Shown here piece after piece: positions 6,498 to 12,763 of a stretch of DNA of 12,952 bases (position 1 is its first letter; every line of letters begins with the position of its first letter). Source of the stretch: Candidatus Pacearchaeota archaeon (GTDB taxonomy: Archaea > Nanoarchaeota > Nanoarchaeia > Pacearchaeales > GW2011-AR1); contig NZAS01000120.1 of the NCBI GenBank assembly GCA_002686195.1, positions 1 through 12,952 of the forward strand, written 5' to 3'. Below the pieces are notes generated by a model that saw only the letters and a list, made by a program, of their open reading frames with translations, ran no database searches and was not told the DNA's origin. The translations under genes and the position numbers were made by a program.

Positions 6498-7438
6498 AAA
6501 TTGACCAAACACTCACTGGTTTTAAGAGTTATATTGATAGTCAAGGTGGTCTACCACACGTAAACCGTTATGCAGTTGAAATGACAAAACCTCTATCAAT
6601 GGCAAGCAATCCCGAATATACTAAAGTACTTGATAATCTAAAATTCACTGCCAGAATCGCAAGTTTGCCATCAAAAACAATAAGTACCAATGCAGTCATG
6701 GCAGCTGGCCCAGAACAGAAATATCCCTACACAGATGTCTATGACAATTTATCTGTTACCTTTTTAGTTACCAAAGGAAAAGGGGATTTTGGATTGCCCG
6801 AAAGGAAATTCTTTGAAGATTGGATGGGAACTGTAGTAAATGAAAGTAATATGTTAGTTGGATTTTCAACAGGAGCAAATGCTTATGGTGTTGACTTATT
6901 TTTATCAGGATTATCAGATGTGCGAGGAAAAACATCAAGGTACATACAATATAAATTCGATAGAACATATCCCATTGCTCTTGGTGAAATAAAATTTGCA
7001 CATGATAGCCATGATACGATGATATTTACTGTTACATTCTCATATGATAGATTCGTGAGAACAGAAAATATAGAAGACAATCAACCCAATCCAAAATCTG
7101 TATTACCACCAGAAAAACCCAAAAAGGCAGAAGATGCTGAACGAAAACCAAAAGAATTTGCAAAAAAGAAAGATGCACCACTAGCAGACAGAAAACCAAA
7201 AGAATTTGCAAAAAAGAAAGATGCACCACTAGCAGACAGAGAACCAAAAGAAGGATGGGATAATTTCAAAAAAACTGAACCAGAGAAATTTGGGCCACCT
7301 TCACCCAAAGACATCAGGATAGTAGGTTCACAAGCACCTAGTGTTCCAACACCGAAAAAATTCACACAAAAATTAAAGACAAGAGCAACAAACCTCGTTA
7401 AAGCAAAACTCGGAATAAGACCAATGCTTGATGAATAA
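6494..7438 (+). CDS. gp54: Tail-tube family protein, probably baseplate-tube junction gp54, with Lys-rich repeat tail
   Basis: 314 aa from ATG 6494, which overlaps the preceding TGA and has a GAGG ribosome site 10 nt upstream; the in-frame ATG at 6467 lies inside the previous gene and has no such site. Residues 1-205 are a gp19/gp54-type tube fold: GGLPHVNRYAVEMTKP, LKFTARIASLPSKTIST, YPYTDVYDNLSVTFLVTKG, ERKFFEDWMG and MIFTVTFSYDRFV. The remaining 110 residues are a Pro/Lys/Glu-rich tail containing two perfect 16-residue repeats (about 217-248) and a basic C-terminus. T4 gp54 is 320 aa while the major tube gp19 is 163 aa, so the length and the gp48/gp26 neighbourhood favour gp54, the tube initiator. 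A tube gp19 with an added tail is the alternative. Confidence 0.75.
   Translation: MKIDQTLTGFKSYIDSQGGLPHVNRYAVEMTKPLSMASNPEYTKVLDNLKFTARIASLPSKTISTNAVMAAGPEQKYPYTDVYDNLSVTFLVTKGKGDFGLPERKFFEDWMGTVVNESNMLVGFSTGANAYGVDLFLSGLSDVRGKTSRYIQYKFDRTYPIALGEIKFAHDSHDTMIFTVTFSYDRFVRTENIEDNQPNPKSVLPPEKPKKAEDAERKPKEFAKKKDAPLADRKPKEFAKKKDAPLADREPKEGWDNFKKTEPEKFGPPSPKDIRIVGSQAPSVPTPKKFTQKLKTRATNLVKAKLGIRPMLDE
7143..7238 (+). repeat. Two perfect 48-bp direct repeats in the gp54-like gene
   Basis: Copies at 7143-7190 and 7191-7238 are identical base for base, followed by a partial third copy with one change (GAGAACC for GAAAACC). Each encodes 16 residues containing KPKEFAKKKDAPLAD. Identity at silent positions shows a recent duplication that keeps the reading frame. 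Confidence 0.95.
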
Positions 7439-7454
7439 AAGGAGATAATAAATT

Positions 7455-8159
7455 ATGCCTTTACCAGTACTAAGTACACCAACATATGAATTGACTATAC
7501 CATCATCTGGACAAACCGTTCAGTATAGGCCATTCTTGGTCAAAGAAGAAAAAATCCTACTTATGGCAAATGAGGGTGGAGAAGCATCTGAAATAGTTCG
7601 TGCCATGAAACAAATTATCGGTAACTGTATTCAAAATGGATACAATACCGACAACATGCCATTATTTGACGTGGAATACATATTCCTCAAACTCAGATCC
7701 AAATCAGTAAACGAATTTTCTGAAGTTGGGTTTAGATGCCCCGAATGTGATGAGGTAAATAGGGTACAAATAGACCTATCTAGTGTTGAAATTTTTACCG
7801 ATGATGCTCATAGCAACAAAGTAGAACTTACAAATGATATTGGCCTAATAATGAAATATCCACAATTGGATTCCATAAATATGAATGATCTGCAAAGCAC
7901 TGATGTGGATACAATCTTCAATGTAGTTAGTTCCTGTATAGATTCCATATATCAAGGTGAAGAAATACACGATAGTGGTGATTACACCAAAGAGGAAATT
8001 TCTGAATTCATAAATAACCTAACACAAGAACAGTTTTTGAAAATACAACAGTTTTTTGATACAATGCCTAAGTTATCACATACAGTACCGTATACCTGTA
8101 ATAAATGTGAATACGACGAACCTTTGGTACTGGAAGGGTTGCAAAATTTTTTCGCATAG
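7455..8159 (+). CDS. gp26: Baseplate hub/tail assembly protein gp26-like, zero-frame product
   Basis: 234 aa, near T4 gp26 (208 aa). The N-terminus MPLPVLSTPTYELTIPSSGQ, then VQYRPFLVKEEKILLMANE, is the opening of the T4 baseplate-protein family. Two Cys pairs, Cys95-Pro-Glu-Cys98 and Cys215-Asn-Lys-Cys218, could form a zinc ribbon whose halves are 117 residues apart. The start has a clear SD (AAAAGGAG, 10-nt spacing). The last codons CAA AAT TTT TTC are slippery and the stop TAG is directly followed by a hairpin, so part of the ribosomes should shift -1 and make a longer product (to 8350). Lying upstream of the tape measure like lambda G/GT, this protein may act as a tail assembly chaperone; that role is inferred. 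Confidence 0.82.
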   Translation: MPLPVLSTPTYELTIPSSGQTVQYRPFLVKEEKILLMANEGGEASEIVRAMKQIIGNCIQNGYNTDNMPLFDVEYIFLKLRSKSVNEFSEVGFRCPECDEVNRVQIDLSSVEIFTDDAHSNKVELTNDIGLIMKYPQLDSINMNDLQSTDVDTIFNVVSSCIDSIYQGEEIHDSGDYTKEEISEFINNLTQEQFLKIQQFFDTMPKLSHTVPYTCNKCEYDEPLVLEGLQNFFA

Positions 8160-8197
8160 GGTTAGGACATGAAACACTAGAAAGTATGTACCTAACC
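8144..8197 (+). promoter_or_regulatory. Programmed -1 frameshift signal (slippery heptamers plus hairpin)
   Basis: Zero-frame codons are CAA AAT TTT TTC GCA TAG. Two X XXY YYZ heptamers overlap: A AAT TTT (8144-8150) and T TTT TTC (8147-8153). After a 6-nt spacer from the second, a stem GGTTAGG (8160-8166) pairs with CCTAACC (8191-8197), extended by ACAT (8167-8170) with ATGT (8186-8189) across one bulged A, closing a 15-nt loop. The loop GAAA (8171-8174) could also pair with TTTC (8200-8203). The -1 frame is open for 66 codons beyond the shift. Confidence 0.8.
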
Positions 8198-8350
8198 AAT
8201 TTCGCAATGATGCAACATCATAACTACAACTTGAATGATTTAGAAAACATGATACCATTTGAAAGGGAACTATACGTTACCCTTCTCTCGGATCATATTA
8301 GAGAAGAAAACGAAAAGATAAAGGAACAGCAAAGAAAATCAAAGTTTTAA
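8153..8350 (+). CDS. -1 frame extension of gp26 (tail assembly chaperone-like / gp51-like)
   Basis: The frame continues from the slippery site as RIGLGHETLESMYLTNFAMM, then NYNLNDLENMIPFERELYV and TLLSDHIREENEKIKEQQR, ending at TAA 8348. The IPFERELYVTLL block plus a charged helix is typical of tail assembly chaperone C-terminal parts and of the small protein that follows gp26 in marine T4-like phages. No ATG, GTG or TTG lies at its conserved beginning; the first ATG (8186) would remove FRIGLGHETLES and has no ribosome site. Together with gp26 it gives a predicted fusion of about 298 residues. If instead started at 8186 it would be a 54-aa protein. I favour the fusion. Confidence 0.72.
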   Translation, partial: RIGLGHETLESMYLTNFAMMQHHNYNLNDLENMIPFERELYVTLLSDHIREENEKIKEQQRKSKF

Positions 8351-8565
8351 TTAGATTATTACAATACGGGTGGTTAGTCAAACGTAAAGGATGGTGGTAC
8401 AAATTTCCATTCTTACCCATACCACCTAAAGCATGGTTACTATGGCGACTTGAAACCGCATGGGGAATTGATTCCATGAATCCCAAATGGAAAGATTTCC
8501 CAACTATCCCTGTTATGATACATGATGTCTATAATTTTGGTCATTGGTTGACCCAATTCAAATAA
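8338..8565 (+). CDS. Trp-rich small ORF with no standard start codon
   Basis: From the in-frame stop at 8299 the frame is open to TAA 8563-8565. It encodes about 75 residues beginning near I-K-V-L-I-R-L-L-Q-Y-G-W, continuing LVKRKGWWYKFPFLPIPPKA, WLLWRLETAWG, and ending FGHWLTQFK, with eight Trp residues. This composition, and the fit between the preceding stop (8350) and the next start (8572), make a real gene likely. However no ATG, GTG or TTG occurs before residue 47. Candidates are ATC 8338 (AAGGA lies 12 nt upstream) or ATT 8350, which would overlap the preceding TAA as TAATT. It lies -1 relative to the gp26 extension. I do not know its function. The start shown is a best guess. Confidence 0.5.
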   Translation: MKVLIRLLQYGWLVKRKGWWYKFPFLPIPPKAWLLWRLETAWGIDSMNPKWKDFPTIPVMIHDVYNFGHWLTQFK

Positions 8566-8571
8566 AACGAT

Positions 8572-9177
8572 ATGGATAGCATGGAACAAGAACTTATCAA
8601 CAGAATTCCAGAACTCACTGACCTCATTCTACCGTGGCTAGGAATTATGCTATCGGTAGTTATCTTCATGTGGTTTAAAGATTATGCACTGCAAATATCT
8701 AAAGGATTGAAATTCAAACTAGACCCACACTTCCAAGAGGGAGATCAGGTCTGGTTGGAAGATGAACCAGCAGTGATTGTCAAAATTGGTTTATCCTCAA
8801 CCGTATTCGGTATAGTAAATGGTCGTGGATATATTTGGAGATTTGTACCCAACGAGTCTATCTTTGATATGAAATTAGAAAAAATCGTTAGTGATAAGAT
8901 ACACTATGATTCGGAAGCAGAGCAAGGTAGAAAAATCAAACGATTGTTATCCATAGACGAAGAACAGGATTACAAAATTGCCCAAAACAAAAGACACGAT
9001 GTAGAACAGGATGTGGAATTGGAACAGAATTTAGTACGAGATCTACAACATGATAAAATATTGGAAGAACACAGCAAAGCAATCGCACAAATATCATCTT
9101 TAGTGCAATCACACGGTTCAGATGAACTGAAAGATGCGGCTGAAGATCTCATGAAAGATCTAACCAATAAGGCATAG
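8572..9177 (+). CDS. Membrane protein with one TM helix, MscS-like beta domain and coiled coil
   Basis: 201 aa. Residues about 18-36 (LILPWLGIMLSVVIFMWF) form one transmembrane helix. Residues about 54-104 fit the MscS beta-domain pattern: F-x-x-GD-x-V at 54-60, a V-x-K-IGL-S-S-T run at 70-77, G-x-G-Y, then F-V-PN at 91-94 with ESIFD after it, similar in order to E. coli MscS FRAGEYV...IPNGKI. Residues 115-200 are a charged helical region (EEQDYKIAQNKRHDVEQDVE). A normal MscS has three TM helices, so this would be a minimal version. It sits immediately upstream of the tape measure, in the tail operon. It may be delivered or made in the host membrane; an injection-channel, lysis-timing or virion role is inference. 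No SD is visible before the ATG; a second ATG is at 8581. Confidence 0.7.
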   Translation: MDSMEQELINRIPELTDLILPWLGIMLSVVIFMWFKDYALQISKGLKFKLDPHFQEGDQVWLEDEPAVIVKIGLSSTVFGIVNGRGYIWRFVPNESIFDMKLEKIVSDKIHYDSEAEQGRKIKRLLSIDEEQDYKIAQNKRHDVEQDVELEQNLVRDLQHDKILEEHSKAIAQISSLVQSHGSDELKDAAEDLMKDLTNKA

Positions 9178-9181
9178 TAAA

Positions 9182-11689
9182 ATGGCAGACTTACAAGACA
9201 TCATTAAACAGATTGAAGAAGAACGTAAAAAGGCAGCTGAAGCAGAACTCAAACAAAAACAAGATGCCAGAGATCAACAAGAAAAGGATGCTAAGATTCT
9301 GTCTGCTGAACAAAAAGGCCTAGTACAAGAAAAAATAAAACAACAAAAAGAAGAACAAAAAGCACAGGCAGAACTAAGCAAAAAACAAGAACAGTTTAAT
9401 AAGTGGAAAGAACGATTTAACAACGCAGATACTGAACTTATCAAAAATGCGCTTAAATCCGATTTAGAAACGGCACAAAAAAACCTAGAAACTGCACAAA
9501 ATGCCCACAAAGTAGAAAGTGATTTACTAAACAATAAACTAACCGCACTCAAAGATAATGCTGATGTAGTCCGAGAAGCAATAGCACAACAGAAAGCACA
9601 TAACCTTGCCGAAAAACAAAAAGCAGACGAATTAGCCAAAAAGAAAATAGAAGCACAAGAATCTAATATTCAAAAAGAAGATGAACTTGCAGCCAAATAT
9701 GAAAAACTTGAAAAAATAAAAAATGCTCAACTCAAGGGATGGGAAAATCTTGCAGTAGGTGCAAATAAAGCAATCACTGGTATCGGTGAGAGTATAAAGG
9801 AAAGGTTCGCAGAAACTTCAATAGGTAAGATTACTGGGTTCTTGGGGATGCATAAAATAGGCAAAGATGACACCCTAGAAAAAGAACAAAAAGCAGTAAT
9901 AGAAGAACAAAAAGTTAGAGCAGAAGCAAAATCTAAAGGTAAAGTATTATCAGATGAAGATGTACAGAAAAAGGTTGCCGAAAGAACAGCAGAACCAGAA
10001 AAGGTATCAAAACTAGTATCATCTATACCTATCTTAAAGGGATGGTTGGCATCAGGACTAGAACAACAAAAAGAACTAGTAAAAGCAGAAGCAATAGATC
10101 CATCAAAAAAAGAAGAAGAATCGACAGAAGAAACAACTACAGACACACCACAACTAGTTGCTCAACCAGCAGAAAAAACTACAAACACCCCAATAAAGGC
10201 TGAAATAGTTGCCCAACCAACACCAGAAAAGGACAAATTTGCAGAAGAAAAGGCAAAAGAATCCGCACATGCTCAAGAAGAACAAGCAGAAACCCAAGAA
10301 CGGATAGCCGATGCCTTAGAACAACAGCAAGAGGGAGATCAAAATGTAAAGGTAGAAGGAAAAGATACTGGAATATTCGGCAAGATTCTCAGTGGTAAAT
10401 TCAATCCACTAAAAGCATTGCAAGGTATGGTAAGTGGAATATTCGGTATCATTGAAGAATTCATCAAAGGTATCGGTAATATATTAAAATCCGCACTGGA
10501 AGTTGTCCAAAAACTGGTTAAAGGTGTCGGTGACATTCTACTCACAATCGTTGACATTATCGGTAAAGGATTTGTCAAACTGATGACCTTTGCTGGTCAG
10601 GGTATCGCTGCATTATTTAAAGCATTGGGATCAATTCCTCCACAGGCACTCCTGATAGGAGCAGCTGCAATAGGTGTACTAACATTAGCATTCATGGGAT
10701 TGGGTAAGGGTCTGCAAATGATGACCCCTGCAATCAAGGAATTAGCAACCATACCATTTGATAATTTCCTATCACTTGCTGGTGGATTACTAGTTCTCAC
10801 ACCAGCACTAATTGCATTTGGTGTTGGAGCTGCAATTGCCACGCCAGGATTTCTCGGTCTGGCACTTGGTGTTGGTGCATTGGGATTGGCAATGAAATTA
10901 CTTGCCCCTGCTATTGAAACCATAGTACCACCCATAACCGACTTGTTAGGTAGTTTTGGTGATTTCCTCTCGACCCTACAAGGTATTGTTAGCAAATTCT
11001 TTACCTCCATCGGTGATTTCATTGCTACAGTTGGAACGGCAATAAGTGACTTTATTAGTAACTTTGCCCAATCATTAGTCATAATGAACGATGCTGATTT
11101 CGTACATATAGCAGCTGGATTTGTTGCTTTGGGGGTTGCTCTTGCTGGTTTTGGTGTTGCAGCTGCAATTGCCATACCATCACTACTCGCACTAGGCAGT
11201 GCTTCCAGTGGCCTTGCTGATTTGATTAATGTACCACCAGACAGGTTTGATGCACTTAGAGAAAGTTTCAAACTATTAGGCAAGGCAGTCAAAGGATTTG
11301 CCAAAGATGCAAAAGGATTGGGTGGTGCTGTTGTAGCAATGGGTGCATTGAGTATGATACCCTTTGCTAATAAGTTACTAAAAGTACAATCGGAAAAAAC
11401 TGAAACTAGAGATGTGATTGATAACTTTAAAGGTGGGGTTGCAGAAGCAATTCAACCAGTAGACATCGTATCCTTTTCTGGAGCAAGAACAGAAAGAGGG
11501 GTGGAAATGTTAAGACAGGCAGCTGAAACTGTCGAAATACGTGATGAAACTGCAATGAATGCATCGGGTGCAAATGTAGTTACAACCGCAGTAACAGATG
11601 CTAGTTCTGTTACCAACAACGCAATAGTCATGCAAGACTCACCTACCGATTCTGGTTTCCGAGCATCAGTAGGAACTTATGGGCCATAA
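9182..11689 (+). CDS. Tail tape measure protein
   Basis: 835 aa, by far the longest gene. Residues 1 to about 190 are Lys/Glu/Gln/Ala heptad-like coiled coil (KQKEEQKAQAELSKKQEQF). About 190-400 is charged with a Thr/Pro/Glu stretch (DPSKKEEESTEETTTDTPQ). About 400-720 is strongly hydrophobic and Gly/Ala-rich (ALLIGAAAIGVLTLAFMGLG; FLSLAGGLLVLTPALIAFGV; FVALGVALAGFGVAAAIAIP), as in tape measures that insert into the host membrane on DNA ejection. The last 110 residues are polar. At about 0.15 nm per residue this predicts a tail near 125 nm, longer than that of T4 (gp29, 590 aa). It follows the gp26 frameshift gene, as H follows G/GT in lambda. A weak AAGG lies 9 nt before the ATG. The MscS-like gene ends 4 nt upstream. 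Confidence 0.85.
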   Translation: MADLQDIIKQIEEERKKAAEAELKQKQDARDQQEKDAKILSAEQKGLVQEKIKQQKEEQKAQAELSKKQEQFNKWKERFNNADTELIKNALKSDLETAQKNLETAQNAHKVESDLLNNKLTALKDNADVVREAIAQQKAHNLAEKQKADELAKKKIEAQESNIQKEDELAAKYEKLEKIKNAQLKGWENLAVGANKAITGIGESIKERFAETSIGKITGFLGMHKIGKDDTLEKEQKAVIEEQKVRAEAKSKGKVLSDEDVQKKVAERTAEPEKVSKLVSSIPILKGWLASGLEQQKELVKAEAIDPSKKEEESTEETTTDTPQLVAQPAEKTTNTPIKAEIVAQPTPEKDKFAEEKAKESAHAQEEQAETQERIADALEQQQEGDQNVKVEGKDTGIFGKILSGKFNPLKALQGMVSGIFGIIEEFIKGIGNILKSALEVVQKLVKGVGDILLTIVDIIGKGFVKLMTFAGQGIAALFKALGSIPPQALLIGAAAIGVLTLAFMGLGKGLQMMTPAIKELATIPFDNFLSLAGGLLVLTPALIAFGVGAAIATPGFLGLALGVGALGLAMKLLAPAIETIVPPITDLLGSFGDFLSTLQGIVSKFFTSIGDFIATVGTAISDFISNFAQSLVIMNDADFVHIAAGFVALGVALAGFGVAAAIAIPSLLALGSASSGLADLINVPPDRFDALRESFKLLGKAVKGFAKDAKGLGGAVVAMGALSMIPFANKLLKVQSEKTETRDVIDNFKGGVAEAIQPVDIVSFSGARTERGVEMLRQAAETVEIRDETAMNASGANVVTTAVTDASSVTNNAIVMQDSPTDSGFRASVGTYGP
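10818..11179 (+). repeat. Duplicated hydrophobic hairpin segment in the tape measure
   Basis: Bases 10818-10846 and 11151-11179 match at 26 of 29 positions and encode FGVGAAIATP and FGVAAAIAIP, both preceded by a Leu/Ala-rich strand and followed by a Leu/Gly-rich one. This looks like an old internal duplication of a membrane-active segment. Confidence 0.7.
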
Positions 11690-11721
11690 AAAAACCCGAC
11701 ACCAGTGAAGATGTCGGGTTT
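11688..11721. terminator. Convergent intrinsic terminator, strong for gp32 (leftward)
   Basis: A perfect 10-bp stem AAACCCGACA (11692-11701) with TGTCGGGTTT (11712-11721) closes a 10-nt loop. On the minus strand the stem runs into seven T (complement of the A run 11688-11694), a classical terminator for gp32. Rightward, only a TTT inside the stem follows, so it is weaker for the tape-measure transcript. The tape measure stop codon lies directly against the stem. Confidence 0.88.
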
Positions 11722-11772
11722 AGAACAATTTTGTTGGGGTAATCCAGAATTAGTGGTTCGGGATTGCCAATT

Positions 11773-11780
11773 TATAAATA
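11773..11780 (+). promoter_or_regulatory. Late-promoter octamer pointing antisense into gp32
   Basis: A perfect TATAAATA just beyond the terminator, oriented rightward. The predicted start (11786) would give a transcript running antisense through gp32 from its 3' end. No rightward gene lies ahead within the window, so it is either an antisense promoter, a promoter for a gene beyond the edge, or a chance octamer in AT-rich DNA. Confidence 0.45.
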
Positions 11781-11788
11781 GAAAGTAT

Positions 11789-12664
11789 TTACTGATCGTT
11801 TGCTAAGTTAGCAAAGTAAGATAAGGTTTCATCACCATCCGCACTTACTGTTTCAGCAGTTACTGGTGCTGGTGCTTCCCTCGTTTCAAATTCACTTGGA
11901 TTAAAACTAGTGGATGGATCTTCAACCAACCCCAAAATTCTATCCAATTTAGTTTTCAGTTCATCATAGGTCTTGAAGTTGTCACGACCTAGTAATTCTT
12001 GCAAACTGTACTGACCACCCCAAATTTTTTCCAATTCGGCATCATCATTAGATAATGGTGAAACTGAATCAAATTCAGACTTATCATAATTAACGAAACC
12101 ATCAACCATCCGAATCTTAATCTTGAAGTTTGCTCCACCCCAAAGATCAAAAGGATTAATCGGAATTTCATCCTTAAATTCTGGATTCATCAAATCGTTA
12201 ATCTTATCAAAAATCTTCTTACCATACTTAAACAAACGAACCTTACCGTTGTTCTGCGGATTTGCTGGATCTTCAATAACATAGATATTACTAAAATAGT
12301 TCAACCTACGTTTCTGTTTACGTGCTTGCTCTTTCCCTGCTTCTGTTCCATTATTCCACAAGGATGTGTTATATTCACTAACAGGATCTTTCTCATTAAA
12401 GGTGGTCAATGAATTTTCAATGTACCATCCACCCTGACCTTGAAAACCATGTGAGAAAATGCGTACCCACGGCGTCGATTCACCTTCAACTGGTGGAAGG
12501 AATCGAATGACCGCATATCCGTTTCCAGATTTATCACGTTCACATTTCCAAATTCGATCATCTTCATATGAGTTACTATTGCTAGTTTGGGTTTTTTCTA
12601 ATTCGGTGGAAAGACTGTCTAAAAAAGACTGTCGGTTGCTTTTCATGGATGCAAAACCATTCAT
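11789..12664 (-). CDS. gp32: Single-stranded DNA-binding protein gp32, zinc-site cysteines absent
   Basis: 291 aa from ATG 12664. The opening MNGFASMKSNRQSF resembles marine T4-like gp32 (FASMK), and CGGAG lies 9 nt upstream; ATGs further out fall within the leader. The core is clear: DDRIWKCERDKSGNGYAVIR then FLPP, IFSHGFQGQGGWYIE, FSNIYVIEDPANPQNNGKVR, LFKYGKKIFDKIN and FDLWGGANFKIKI, MVDGFVNYDKSEFD. It coats ssDNA for replication, recombination and repair. T4 gp32 binds zinc with His64, Cys77, Cys87 and Cys90; here the His is kept (SHGF) but the Cys positions are Thr/Asn/Asp-Pro-Val-Ser, and the only Cys is near residue 38. The C-terminal tail is acidic with DGDETLSYFANLAND, the usual protein-docking end. 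Its neighbour gp59 is the helicase loader, as in T4. Confidence 0.92.
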   Translation of the reverse strand: MNGFASMKSNRQSFLDSLSTELEKTQTSNSNSYEDDRIWKCERDKSGNGYAVIRFLPPVEGESTPWVRIFSHGFQGQGGWYIENSLTTFNEKDPVSEYNTSLWNNGTEAGKEQARKQKRRLNYFSNIYVIEDPANPQNNGKVRLFKYGKKIFDKINDLMNPEFKDEIPINPFDLWGGANFKIKIRMVDGFVNYDKSEFDSVSPLSNDDAELEKIWGGQYSLQELLGRDNFKTYDELKTKLDRILGLVEDPSTSFNPSEFETREAPAPVTAETVSADGDETLSYFANLANDQ

Positions 12665-12705
12665 ACTCGTATTCTCCGTATTGTTTGTATATTGCTTATT
12701 CACAT

Positions 12706-12726
12706 CACAATCAACTCTTGATTGTG
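12706..12726 (-). promoter_or_regulatory. Hairpin at the 5' end of the gp32 leader
   Basis: A perfect 9-bp stem CACAATCAA / TTGATTGTG with a 3-nt loop starts about 2 nt after the predicted transcription start. A 41-nt, mostly unpaired A-rich leader follows before the ATG. In T4 a 5' pseudoknot followed by an unstructured leader lets gp32 repress its own translation; this arrangement is similar in layout, but I see a simple hairpin. A dyad operator overlapping the start is the other reading. Confidence 0.7.
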
Positions 12727-12734
12727 TAATAGTA

Positions 12735-12763
12735 ATTATACCATATTTTTCCTCAAATGTCAA
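12735..12763 (-). promoter_or_regulatory. Consensus sigma70 promoter for gp32
   Basis: On the minus strand TTGACA (12758-12763) and TATAAT (12735-12740) are both perfect and exactly 17 bp apart, with TG one base before the -10 (extended -10). Predicted start about 12728. The -35 overlaps the final codons and TGA of gp59. Expression should therefore begin early with unmodified host polymerase, independent of the late promoters. Confidence 0.9.

Noticed and set aside
7032..7365. Antisense frames over the gp54-like repeat tail
   Set aside because: They arise from the repeated Lys/Pro codons read backwards and just repeat the same words.
7860..8035. CATAAATA octamers inside gp26 as extra late promoters
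   Set aside because: One-base variants inside a coding region of AT-rich DNA with no gene start at the right distance; expected by chance.
10597..11304. 235-aa open frame antisense to the tape measure (and similar ones at 9274-9639 and 9727-10146)
   Set aside because: Low-complexity Ala/Pro/Ser translation mirrors the repetitive sense codons; no ribosome site, and the sense frame is clearly coding.
12665..12763. Longer gp32 starting at ATG 12763
   Set aside because: Those 33 codons cover the -35/-10 boxes and leader; family starts and the SD point to 12664.
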